From Raffaelea ambrosiae (taxonomy: Eukaryota > Ascomycota > Sordariomycetes > Ophiostomatales > Ophiostomataceae), in the NCBI GenBank assembly GCA_002778195.1, contig PCDI01000004.1:2188418-2252417 (forward strand): a stretch of 64,000 nucleotides of DNA, given 5' to 3'. Both the position numbers and the translations under genes were made by a program. How positions within the stretch are numbered: position 1 is the stretch's first letter; each line of letters opens with the position of its first letter. The notes beneath the pieces were generated by a model. The model searched no databases. It was not told the DNA's origin and saw only the letters and a program-made list of their open reading frames with translations. Positions 35,479-44,759 of the stretch are shown here, in pieces.

Positions 35479-36543
35479 TTAGAAAATGCCCAGGTACTTC
35501 TTCCGCTTGCCTGTCTCGTCGGTCGTGCTGGCTATAGCAGCCGCGGCCGCGCTGGTCTCGGCCTCCTGTACCACCTGTACCACCTCGCCCGAAGGCGTGG
35601 GCCCCCGGATGGGCGACTGGTCGTCCGGGACTTCGTTCCGCTGGGGCGCCTCCGGCTCCTTCTTGCCGGCAAACCAGCCGCCGGTGCTGGCAAAGCCCAC
35701 GGTCTCGTCCAGACCGTGCGCCTTGCGGTACATGGTGCGCTTGGCCACGTCGTCGATGCGCTGCTGGCGGCGCTCCGCGATCTCGAGCGAGCGCTGCTGC
35801 TCAGTGAGGCGCACGACCTCAATGGCGGTGCGCACGGCCTGGATCGGGTGGGCCCGGGCCTCCTCGCCCGTGGGCAGCATGTCGACATAGGGCGAGGTGC
35901 GCCGGAAGTTTTCAAAAAAGGTCCACAGGGCGAGCGCGGTCAGCGTGGTCATGGTGATGCTCAGGTGCACGGTGCGGCTGTTCCAAAACCAGTGGGACCA
36001 GGTGCCGGGGGGCGACATGAGGCCCGGGTACTGGCGCAGCTTCTGGGCGGCCTGCTCGGCCTCGGACAGCTCGCCGCCGTAGTGCTGGGAGGACCGGATG
36101 CCGGCGCCCTGGCGCGGGAGGCGCGAGCCGTGCGAGGGCGGGTTGAACTTGGCGGGCTTCTCGAGGATGTTGGAAGGTGTGGGTGCTGCTGGTGTTGGAG
36201 ACGATGCTGGTGCCGGTGTGGGGGCTTTCTTTGGTGCCGGCTTCGGTGTTGGTGCAGGCACGACGCGTGACGATGTCCGCCGCGATGCCTTGGAGCCTGG
36301 CTTGGCCGTGGACGATGCCTGGCGCACAGCCGCGGCGGCGCATCTGGACAGCGGGTTGGCGGCGGCCTGCGGCGGCAGCAGCTGGGCTGGCCGGCCGTTC
36401 GCCCTCCTCAGCAGTCCAGCAGCCGGCACCTGGACAGCGAAAGCGGATGTGGACTGCCACAGGGGGCCTCGTCTGGGCAGCAGAAATCGGGGAATGGCGG
36501 CCATGGCCGCACAGGCGGACGTGGAGGCGGCAGAGGCAGCCAT
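35479..36543 (-). CDS. Predicted mitochondrial single-pass membrane protein
   Basis: A single exon from the Met at 36543 to a stop at 35479 gives 354 residues. I chose this Met because it is followed by an Ala/Ser/Arg-rich, acid-free N-terminus (MAASAASTSACAAMAAIPRF then LLPRRG), a good mitochondrial presequence; upstream in-frame sequence is basic low complexity. A Pro/Ala/Lys-rich linker follows. Next is a conserved-looking block (SNILEKPAKFNPPSHGSRLP, QKLRQYPGLMSPPGTWSHWF) and one transmembrane segment (VHLSITMTTLTALALWTFF), then a charged amphipathic region (RLTEQQRSLEIAERRQQR) and a Ser/Ala-rich tail. I take it for a fungal inner-membrane protein of unknown function. It is divergent from cytochrome c, about 1.2 kb away, which fits a mitochondrial role. 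Confidence 0.75.
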   Translation of the reverse strand: MAASAASTSACAAMAAIPRFLLPRRGPLWQSTSAFAVQVPAAGLLRRANGRPAQLLPPQAAANPLSRCAAAAVRQASSTAKPGSKASRRTSSRVVPAPTPKPAPKKAPTPAPASSPTPAAPTPSNILEKPAKFNPPSHGSRLPRQGAGIRSSQHYGGELSEAEQAAQKLRQYPGLMSPPGTWSHWFWNSRTVHLSITMTTLTALALWTFFENFRRTSPYVDMLPTGEEARAHPIQAVRTAIEVVRLTEQQRSLEIAERRQQRIDDVAKRTMYRKAHGLDETVGFASTGGWFAGKKEPEAPQRNEVPDDQSPIRGPTPSGEVVQVVQEAETSAAAAAIASTTDETGKRKKYLGIF

Positions 36544-37757
36544 GAGCTCGAGGCAGGGCTCAGGCTGGTAGACAGCTGGGGTTTGTGGGAGGGGCAAGAA
36601 GGCCCTTTTTTTCTTCTTTTCTTTTCGCGGGGAATGGACTGGGCGGCCTCGTGCGTGATGGTGGGAAAGGCTGACGGCAACCGTGCGAGCAGGAAATAAG
36701 AACGACACACGAAACAAGTAAGAGTCAGTCCAGCGGGCAATGCAAAAATGACCCGTGCGTCTCGTGATGACGTCTTGCTGTGCAGGTACGGCCGTTGTGC
36801 GGGCTTTGGTGGCAACAAAACAGTCTCTTTTTTTTTTTTTCCCCTCTCCTTCTTTGGCGGGCTGGTTATGCTGGAGCAGATGCCGGGATTTTCCCGGACG
36901 TCAGCAAAAATCGAGACAAAGATCGAGGCTGCCAGGCCACACCGCCTAGGGCTCAGCAAGACAGGTGCGGCTTCCCTGCAGCCGAGGAGGCAGGCCAGCG
37001 GCTGTTGGCTGTGTCTGGGTAGTATGGACTGCACGAGCCAGGTGGTTCGATTCCGATACCCCGGACCACGGCGTTTGAAAATAAAAATAAAAACAATCAA
37101 TACGAGTTATGGGTAAAACAAGAAACGATTTGTTTAAATTTTTAACAGAAAATCAAAAATCGAGCTCCTCGGATTGGTAGTGGTGGTGAGGCTACTAGCA
37201 AAAATACAGCAGCTGCCCGCCAAATGTCCAGCATGTTTGCGCATGTTAGTTAGCGCTCGTTTCCGGGGCCTCCCCCTTACCCCCCCAAAATCCTTGCACA
37301 AAATGTCGCCCCGACGACTCCCGATCAGAGTGGGTACCCCGTGGGTACCACTTAGGCGTGTCCGCACCAGTGCTGGCGCCCTAAACGACCTCGCCAGGAC
37401 AAGACAAATGCCTGTCCCCTGATTGGTCTGCAGACGCTTGAGTGAGCCACAAACGTGGCTCTCGCCTCAGCGCCAGGCAGCTTGGTTGGTTCTTTCCTGT
37501 GGTGGGCTGCTGGCCCGGTCGGTCGCTCCTGCTGTCATGGGAAGCATATTTTTTTTTTTCCCGCTCCTTTTTATTATCTTCCCTGCTCCTTCCTTTTTCT
37601 TCCTCTCCTTCCCTTTTCCTTCCTCCCTTCTTTGTCTCTTTCTTTTCCACTTTGGATACCCAATTCGCAGCATCTACAGCTTCTCTAATTCCCTCGTTTA
37701 TTCCTTAATCTTTCCTTCTCTCTTCTCTCCTCCCCCCCCCACACAAACTCAGTCAAC
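36544..37757. promoter_or_regulatory. Divergent promoter, mitochondrial membrane protein / cytochrome c
   Basis: 1.2 kb between two outward-facing genes for predicted mitochondrial proteins. It contains inverted CCAAT boxes (ATTGG at 37173-37177 and 37422-37426, the second within CTGATTGG) and pyrimidine-rich sequence (about 37555-37740) just before the cytochrome c start. No gene is seen. Confidence 0.5.
37419..37426 (-). promoter_or_regulatory. Inverted CCAAT box (CCAATCAG on minus strand)
   Basis: CTGATTGG on the plus strand, 332 bp before the cytochrome c start. Fungal cytochrome c genes are classical targets of the CCAAT-binding Hap complex. Confidence 0.5.
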
Positions 37758-39248
37758 ATGCCTCTCGCCAAGGGTAAGTTTTCTCCCGAGTGATTTCTGT
37801 TCCTCATGTGACTGGGCCTCCGCGCCCTCCAGATGCTCTTTTCTGCGCTGCTTCTGCCGACACGGGCAAAAGAGAGAATAATACACATACGACCTCCGTC
37901 ATACTGCATAATACGCGCGCAAACATACCCCAACTTTTTTTTTCCTGGGTGTTCTGGCCACGACGCGCGCGCGAGCAACCCGTGCAGACAGCTGTTGGAG
38001 AGACCCGGCAAGAGAAGAACCAGGCCCTCGGAAATCTACCACCAAAGTCTTCGCCAGCCATTGGCCTCCGCCAACAACCTCCAGAGGTGCTCCTGCGGCT
38101 CCTGGACCGACTTTTGGCATGCCCGTCTCGCAGACATGCAGTTTTTTCGCCGTCGGCCCTTATCTTCGCCACCGACAGAGCTTGTCGCAACTGCCCCCAA
38201 ACGACTGCCCGATAGCTGTTCTTTTGCGGTATTTTCTATTGGAGGGCACCATGGGCACAGCTTTCTAGTTCCCTGACAGCTCTCTCTATTGTGACACGAT
38301 AGGGAGCCCAGGGAGTCTCGAGAGTCCAGTCGTGGCCCCTGCGATCACAGGCTTCGCCGCCCCCCCCCAGCGGTCTGTGGCCGAGCGGAGACATGGCAGC
38401 GCTGTCGCAACGCCCCAGCCAGACTCAGACACCCATCCAAGAATCACCTGACGACACTTCTCTCTCTCTCTCTCTCTCCGCGCCCACCCCCTCCTCGCCC
38501 ACGACAGCAGAAGCAGACGCAGAAAGACGCAGAAAAAGATGCCATTGGCAGCACACCCGCCCTTTTCCGAGGACGCCCATGCTCTCTGCGAACGTCGAAA
38601 CTGACAATTTCGCCCACAGGTGACGCTAAGAAGGGTGCTTCCCTCTTCAAGACCCGGTGCGCTCAGTGCCACACCGTCGAGGCCGGCGGTGCCAACAAGG
38701 TCGGCCCTGCTCTGCACGGTCTGTTCGGCCGCAAGACTGGTTCCGTCGCCGGCTACGCCTACACCGATGCCAACAAGCAGAAGGGCATTACCTGGAACGA
38801 CGAGACTCTGGTAAGTTTTGCTGTCCCCGCGCGCGCCCGCTGACACCCGCAACTATGTGCCCACGTGAGCACCCTGTGCGTGGCGCCGAGTCCTCGTGTT
38901 CTCTATTTTCTCCTTTTTCTCTCTTCTCTGGGACACTCGAGGTCTCTGGGCTTCAGGCACCCTGCTTCGGGCACTCGGCCTCAGGCCCTCAGACGCTCAC
39001 TGTGTCCACCGCTGCTCTGGAATTGACGTGCTAACAACGCGCCCCACAGTTCGCCTACCTCGAGAACCCCAAGAAGTACATTCCCGGCACCAAGATGGCC
39101 TTTGGCGGTCTGAAGAAGGACAAGGACCGGAATGACCTGATCACGTACGTGGAATTGCCTACCCGATTTGCCTAAACCACCATGCAAAATTGCGACACCC
39201 AATGCTAACTACTTCCCAAACAGCTACCTCAAGCAGAGCTGCGCATAA
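37758..39248 (+). CDS. CYC1: Cytochrome c
   Basis: Four exons: 37758-37773, 38620-38810, 39050-39144 and 39224-39248, encoding 108 residues. Cytochrome c carries electrons from complex III to complex IV in the mitochondrial intermembrane space. The heme attachment site is C19-A-Q-C22-H23 and the distal ligand is M85 in YIPGTKMAFGG. The invariant stretches GPALHGLFGRKTGS, GYAYTDANKQKGITW and LENPKKYIPGTKM are intact. The C-terminus ends QSCA, placing an unpaired Cys (C107) near the end, as in yeast iso-1. All introns are GT-AG; the first is 846 nt, very long for this genome, and follows a coding exon of only 16 nt. The initiation context is TCAACATGC. Confidence 0.97.
37774..38619 (+). other. 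846-nt first intron of cytochrome c
   Basis: GTAAGT donor directly after codon 5 plus one base, and a CCCACAG acceptor before GTGACGCT. At 846 nt it is about ten times longer than most other introns here. It contains GC-rich sequence, a (TC) run at about 38458-38477 and no convincing gene of its own. Confidence 0.85.
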
Positions 39249-40227
39249 GCGACCCACATGCGTCTTTGCTCTTGATTTTTCATTTTTGCGCACCTCCCCC
39301 CTCTTGACGCCTCTCATTGCTTGCTTCGTTTTTCTCTCTCTCTTTTTGGTGTTCTCTTGTTTCTGGATGCGACCGGAGGTAGATCGGCGGAACCAACATT
39401 TTCGGCATCGGGTACCGGCGGATTTTGGGTTGGAGACAACTTTTGAAAAGAAAGTACAAAAAAAAAAGAAAAAAGCGACAAAGCTGCAGCAAACCAGAGA
39501 ATTCCTCTATTGTGCGCCTGCGCATTGTAACAACAATTTCCCTCTAAACCCTCGCGCACACCATTTACGCACCCATACCAATTCCTCCTACTATATACAC
39601 TGCTACACTACGAATAGAAAAAAAAAAGACAGCATCTCTGTTGTCGAGCGATTTTTACAAGAACTACAAAACGTCGTTTTAGAATGTTTGCCATTGTCAA
39701 TTGCTTGTGAGGTTCTTGTTATTTACCTTTTTTTTTCAATTCTCAATTGATGGATGGGTTTAGGCTTTGGGAACTGGCCATTTTTTGCAGAGAAATCCTA
39801 TGAATTTCATAACGAAACGTTTGCGCAAAAAAAAGCGACCTCACGGGGCAAAGGACTGAGACTTAGAACGAGAAAATAAAATGTATAAACAAAATGGAAA
39901 GTCCGAATAATGCCGAAGGACTGTAAGCAGCCCTTTTTCTATCCACAACGCAAACCCGTTTTTTTTCTCATACGCCGATGCCAAAAGGCTAGCCTCGACT
40001 GTTTCGCAAAACAGAGGGCCCTCCCAATGCTGATGTGATGACAATGAACTGAGAATGCTACAGCAAAAAACCCAACAAAAAATAAATATACCAGAGGAAT
40101 TACCTGAGACGTGACCGTGTATTGAAATGGCCACAAAAACAAGCCCCCCCGGTGTGGCCAGAGAGTTTGGCCGAAACAAGAGCAAAGAAGAAGAAGAGGG
40201 ACCTCGAGAATGTTTGGTCTTGCCTTT
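39249..40227. other. Convergent intergenic, cytochrome c / Rix7-like
   Basis: About 980 bp between facing 3' ends. AT-rich with many A and T runs; no gene is supported. Confidence 0.55.
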
Positions 40228-42843
40228 TTACTGCCCCATCTTCTTGTACCGCTCCAGATCGGCTGGGTTCGTACTTGGGTGCACAATGCTGAGCGCCCTC
40301 TCCCAGTCGGCCTCCGTGATGCCGGCTTCTCTGTTTTCTAGTCCGCCGCTGCCGTTGGTCGTCGTTGTCGTCGTCGTCGCCGCCGTCGTCGACGTCGTTG
40401 ACGTCATTGTCGTCGTCGTCGTCGACGACGCAGGGACGACGACCAGATCCGCGGTGAGGCGCTCCAGACTCGCCTTGCCGGCCGCCCGCAACAGATGCGC
40501 CAGGTCGGCACCGGAAAATCCGTTGCACCGCCGGTCCCGCGCCACGGCAGCCAGCTGTTCGGGCGTGGCCCGCTGCGCCTCGGCCGGGATGGCGTTCCGG
40601 TACAGCGTCTGCAGAATGGCGACGCGGTCGTCGGTGGACGGCGGGCCCACGTAGATGCTGTCGCCGAAGCGGCCGGGTCGCTTGAGCGCCGGGTCGATGC
40701 TGTCCGGGCGGTTGGTGGCGCCAATGATGAACAGGCCGGAGCGGTCGACGAGGCCGTCCAGCTCGGTCAGCAGCGTGCCGACGATGCGCGCGCTGCCGTC
40801 CGACGACCGCGAGGCGTCGCGCTTGGCCATGATGGCGTCCATCTCGTCGAAAAAAATAATGCAGGGGACCATGGTGCGCGCGCGCTCAAAGAGCTCACGG
40901 ATGGCCCGCTCGGCCTCGCCGACAAACTTGTTCACCAGCTCGGGCCCGCGCACCGAGATGAAGTTGGCCTTGGACTCGTTGGCGACCGCCTTGGCGACCA
41001 GCGTCTTGCCGCACCCGGGCGGGCCCCACAAGAGGATGCCGCACTCGGGCTTCAACCCGACCGCGGCGTACTTTTCCGGGTAGCGGATCGGGCCAATGAT
41101 GGACGTCTCCAGCTCCCGCCGCAGGTCGTCCATGGCGCCGACCTGCGCCCAGGTGGTGTTGGGCACCGTGCTGAAGCCCTCCCGCTTGGCGGCCGGTAGA
41201 ATCGACGACGCGGCCGTGGCAAAGTGGTGGGCTGTGATGCCCGTCAGCTCCGCGGCCGACGGCTCATCACTGCGGCCACGATTGTGGCCGCCGCCGCCGC
41301 CGCCAATTGCATCGCGGGCCGCCGCCTTTTCCGCTTCAGCCAGCCCCGCAGCGCGAATCCGTTCGTACTGCTCAGACATGCTAGGCGTCGCAGCAGCCGC
41401 CGCAGGAAGAGACGAGACGAGCCGATCTGTCTGCGCATCCGTCTTGGAGCCCACTGTCTCGTCAGCGAGCCCGCCGGCCGTCAGCGACCCGAGTTTGGCG
41501 TGCAGGATCTCGCGGATGTACAGCTTCTGCGCCGCCATGACGACGTTGTACAAGTCTCCGCCAACAAAGCCGGCCGTCGCCTGCGCGACGTCCCGGAGCC
41601 GCACGTCGTCCGCCAGGCGCTTGTCGCGCGTCATGGACCGCAAAATCTGCTCGCGCGCCGTCTTGTCCGGCATGCGCAGCGCGATCTCGGAGCTGAACCG
41701 TCTTCGGACCTCGAGGTCGATGCTGTCGGCCTTGTTCGTGGCCGCCAGCAGCATGACGTACTTGCCGCCGCTCGTCTCGGAACGCAGGCGGTCGATGCAG
41801 TTGGCGAGCGTCATGGCCATGCGGGACTCCATGGAGCCCTTGCCGCTGCCGCCGCCGCCGCCCGCCATGTCGGGCTTCCCCGCGAGGATCTCGACGTGGT
41901 CCAGGAACACTAGGCTCGGCGCCGCCTGGATGGCCTCGTCAAAGAGCTTGCGAATGTTGGCCTCGGAGTCGCCGCTGACGCCGCCGATGAGCATGGTCCC
42001 CATGGCCGAGAAGAAGGGCACGCCCGCCTCGGCCGCGAGGGCGTTGGCGAGGAGCGTTTTGCCGCACCCCGACGGGCCGTACAGCAAGAGCGCCGAGCTG
42101 GGCTGGGCATCGACCTGCTCGAACACCTGGCCCAGCTGCAAGGGGAACATGACTTCCTCCAAGAGGGTGCCCAGCACGTCGTCCATGCCGGCGACGTCTT
42201 TGATCCGCGGCCCGGACGGCGAAATCAGGGTCGGCGCAAAGGAGAGCAGCCGCCCGTCGTACCGGTCATTGTCATCCGGGTTGTTGGCATGGCTCTTGCT
42301 CAGCGCGTCGTCCTGGTCGCCGTCCGAATCGCTGTCGCTCTCGTGTCGCCGCCTCTTTCGCTTCCGTCTGCCAGTTGTCGAGTCTGACTTTCGGCGGCGG
42401 TGTCGACTGCTCCGCGCAGCAGTATCAACGGCCTCGTTCTCGAGTTCGCCCACGCAGTCTATCACAGCCAAATCACCGTTGGCGATAGCAGCTGACGACG
42501 GCACCATCGTGGCGGCATCAGGCTCGCCCAGCGTAGTCATGACCGTATCCGGCTGCTGTCCAGCACCGTCGCTGTTTCCATTTGTGGACGTCGCCGCAGC
42601 AGATTTTTTTTCTTTTTCTGCAGCAGCCTTCTCGTCGAGCAGCTTCTCGACTAGATTCTCGAGATACCTCTTCTTCTGCCGTCCGATGGCGTGGTTGCGA
42701 ATCGTCAAGAGCTTGTTCACAATCGTTCGTATGGTGGGCCTTTCTTTGCCGGTGAGATTGTAATCCTCTTCCATTTGGGTGATCACCTCCAGAGCCTTGC
42801 GCTCCTCTTCCCGCCGGAAGAGGAACCCTCTGTTAGGTGCCAT
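40228..42843 (-). CDS. Rix7/NVL-like tandem AAA+ ATPase with degenerate D1
   Basis: A single exon encodes 871 residues. An N-terminal helical domain (ERPTIRTIVNKLLTIRNHAI, RQKKRYLENLVEKLL) and a basic linker (GRRKRKRRRHESDSD) precede two AAA+ modules, the layout of Rix7/NVL, which strips assembly factors from pre-60S particles. D1 has Walker A GPSGCGKT (K262), but its Walker B reads LVFLDH, with H316 where the catalytic Glu should be. The D1 arginine-finger segment is also altered (DLEVRRRFSSEI, lacking the usual A-G spacing and GRFD). D2 is canonical: Walker A GPPGCGKT (K613), Walker B IIFFDE (D666/E667), sensor ATNRPDSIDPALKRPGRF. D1 should therefore bind but not efficiently hydrolyse ATP. 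It may be this species' Rix7 or a divergent paralogue; the sequence alone does not settle which. Confidence 0.85.
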   Translation of the reverse strand: MAPNRGFLFRREEERKALEVITQMEEDYNLTGKERPTIRTIVNKLLTIRNHAIGRQKKRYLENLVEKLLDEKAAAEKEKKSAAATSTNGNSDGAGQQPDTVMTTLGEPDAATMVPSSAAIANGDLAVIDCVGELENEAVDTAARSSRHRRRKSDSTTGRRKRKRRRHESDSDSDGDQDDALSKSHANNPDDNDRYDGRLLSFAPTLISPSGPRIKDVAGMDDVLGTLLEEVMFPLQLGQVFEQVDAQPSSALLLYGPSGCGKTLLANALAAEAGVPFFSAMGTMLIGGVSGDSEANIRKLFDEAIQAAPSLVFLDHVEILAGKPDMAGGGGGSGKGSMESRMAMTLANCIDRLRSETSGGKYVMLLAATNKADSIDLEVRRRFSSEIALRMPDKTAREQILRSMTRDKRLADDVRLRDVAQATAGFVGGDLYNVVMAAQKLYIREILHAKLGSLTAGGLADETVGSKTDAQTDRLVSSLPAAAAATPSMSEQYERIRAAGLAEAEKAAARDAIGGGGGGHNRGRSDEPSAAELTGITAHHFATAASSILPAAKREGFSTVPNTTWAQVGAMDDLRRELETSIIGPIRYPEKYAAVGLKPECGILLWGPPGCGKTLVAKAVANESKANFISVRGPELVNKFVGEAERAIRELFERARTMVPCIIFFDEMDAIMAKRDASRSSDGSARIVGTLLTELDGLVDRSGLFIIGATNRPDSIDPALKRPGRFGDSIYVGPPSTDDRVAILQTLYRNAIPAEAQRATPEQLAAVARDRRCNGFSGADLAHLLRAAGKASLERLTADLVVVPASSTTTTTMTSTTSTTAATTTTTTTNGSGGLENREAGITEADWERALSIVHPSTNPADLERYKKMGQ

Positions 42844-43479
42844 GCGTGCCGTATGTGTGCGTCTGTGTGTGTGTGTGTGTTTGTGGTTGAAATGAAAATG
42901 AGCTAGAAGAGAAGAGGAGAAGATGAACTAGTCCTTTAATCGTGGCGTGTAACAAAAGGCATTGCCAATAATACACTACGCCAATGCGAGTCAAAAGTCA
43001 TTGTTCAGACTAAGAAAAACTCTGGTAGGCCAGTTATAGCCTTGCCGTCCTCGATCGTTCCTTCCGTTGCAATGAGTCTGTACGAGTTCAACTTTTTTTA
43101 TTGAGCAGTCGCAAGTCGCTATCGCGACTGGACTTTTTTTTGTTATCGATAAATTCTATCTCCACGTGACCTTAAATAGACCGAACTCTGGACCTCGTTG
43201 AACCTTCGACCTTTGGTCCCCACAAAACGCCTCCATAGTCACAACGGCCGATACCCCGTTCCCTCCTAGACCTTGGCTTTGCTGTGACAATGCTTATGCT
43301 GTCCGTGTACCTTATTTCGCTGTGTGCTTGATTGACATGTGACATAACCCATTATGCAGTAAGAATAAAAATGAAACAGAGCTGGAGGTCAGCTCAAACA
43401 GAAAAGGAAAAGAGTAAAAATAAACCCCCCCGCCCCCAGAGGAGCGAGAAAAAGAAAAAGCAATACGGAGACGTGCCCA
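42844..43479. promoter_or_regulatory. Rix7-like promoter and carrier 3' flank
   Basis: 636 bp without a gene. It contains a CACGTG site (about 43164-43169), a hairpin at 43106-43130 flanked by T runs, and a GT microsatellite just upstream of the Rix7-like start (about 42855-42885). Confidence 0.5.
43106..43130. repeat. Inverted repeat with two competing left arms
   Basis: CAGTCGC (43106-43112) pairs with GCGACTG (43124-43130). Nested AGTCGC (43114-43119) can pair with the same right arm. T runs flank both sides. Function unknown. Confidence 0.6.
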
Positions 43480-44759
43480 TCACCACCCGGGACGGTCCTC
43501 GAGTGCGTTGATGCGTTTTTTCCAAAACTCAAAGGAGGAGAAGAAGATGGCATTGAGCAGGCACGACCGAGTCATGGACACGCCAAGACCCCGGTACATG
43601 TTCTTGTTGAAGAACTTGATCTTGACAGGCTTCACCTGCTCGCCTTTGGAGTACATCAGCGCATTACGCTGGTAGATGCTCTTGGCTGAGTCAATTGGAT
43701 CTGCTTTAGGTCAGTTTTGTTTCTGTCGAGGAAAGTACAGCAAACGAGACCGAAGACCCCCCAAAAGACCCCGAATTCGACATACATATCAATGCCCACG
43801 ACACAATTCCGCACAGTCCACCGGCAATGAAGACGGATACGGGACTCGAGGGAGATTCGTCGTTGGTGAAGGTTGTGAGAAGCTGTTTGCTGCTCTCGTA
43901 CGTCATGAAATACAGGCTCGTGCCCAGGGTGTCCCTGACTAGTAGCGGTTGTTAGCAGATGCGCTTCTTCAGCATCAATGGAGCGGTCCATAATAGAGCC
44001 CCACTGCTCACATAGATGTAGACGGTAGCCGGTGTACAACCCCGTCAGCCCCCGGTGGCGGATAATGTTGGCCATGGTCTTGAGGGTGCCCTTGTTCTGG
44101 TAGCTCGAGGCGACGGCGTGGCTCTTGGCGTCCTGCCCGTGTGACTGCTCGGAGAGCAGGACAGACACCTGGGCACTCAGCTTGGTCAACTCAAAAGGAC
44201 AGGCAATGGCGGTGATACACGAGCCCGCCGTCGCGCCGGCAGCGCCAAAGCAGCCAATGGACCACAGGTTTGGGTACGAGCCCGCCGTGCCGACGTGACC
44301 CAGGACGTCAAAGCCAAATCGCTTCTTGATCCAATCGGCGTACACGTGTTTGGAGCGCTGGTAGATGGAAAACGAAATGGTGCGGACAATGGTGACGCTC
44401 GCCATGGGCGCGGTGACGCCGCGGAAGAAGCCGCGCAGGCCTTCGGTATTGTAGGTGCGCCGCAGGCAGTCGACGAAGCCGTCGTACTTGTAGGTCTGCA
44501 TGCGGGTCTTGACGCTGTCGAGCGGGAAGGCACAGGCTGTGCTGAGAACGCTCGACGAGCTGGCGCACACTTCGGTGCCGTAGCGCTTCACCCATCGCTG
44601 TGGTGGTTTCCTGTCGGCATTGGTGCTGGTGCTGGTGTTGCTGGTGTTGCTGGTGTTGCTGGTACTGCTGCTGCTGCTGCTGCTGCCCTGTGTAGGCATG
44701 GTGGAACGGCGGGATGATGCCGTGGCTTCATCTTGATTTCGGCGTGTCTCAGCAGGCAT
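43480..44759 (-). CDS. Mitochondrial carrier (SLC25) family protein
   Basis: Three exons, 44759-44012, 43938-43786 and 43700-43480, with GT-AG introns of 73 and 85 nt, encode 373 residues. The three carrier repeats each show the family signature: PLDSVKTRMQ (from P79), PFELTKLSAQ (from P188, an E in place of D) and PIDSAKSIYQ (from P302). Conserved downstream glycines include GLRGFFRGVTAP, GLTGLYTGYRLHL and MYRGLGVSM. Such proteins exchange small metabolites across the mitochondrial inner membrane; the substrate cannot be assigned with confidence, though carnitine/ornithine-type carriers are the nearest in feel. The N-terminus contains a Ser/Asn/Thr repeat encoded by an imperfect CTGGTGTTG array (about 44625-44685). 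Met21 (MPTQGSSSS) is an alternative start. Confidence 0.92.

Noticed and set aside
35434..36270. 278-codon plus-strand open frame
   Set aside because: Antisense of the predicted mitochondrial membrane protein; low-complexity Arg/Gly/Leu.
37041..37062. GGTTCGATTCC, resembling a tRNA B box
   Set aside because: The flanks do not form a T-arm stem and no A box or cloverleaf is found upstream.
37790..38215. Open frame inside cytochrome c intron 1 as a nested gene
   Set aside because: No motif, no Kozak-like start, and all three frames are similarly uninformative.
41096..42763. 555-codon plus-strand open frame opposite the Rix7-like gene
   Set aside because: It is the antisense of a conserved GC-rich AAA+ coding sequence; its Ser/Arg/Ala-rich translation has no motifs.
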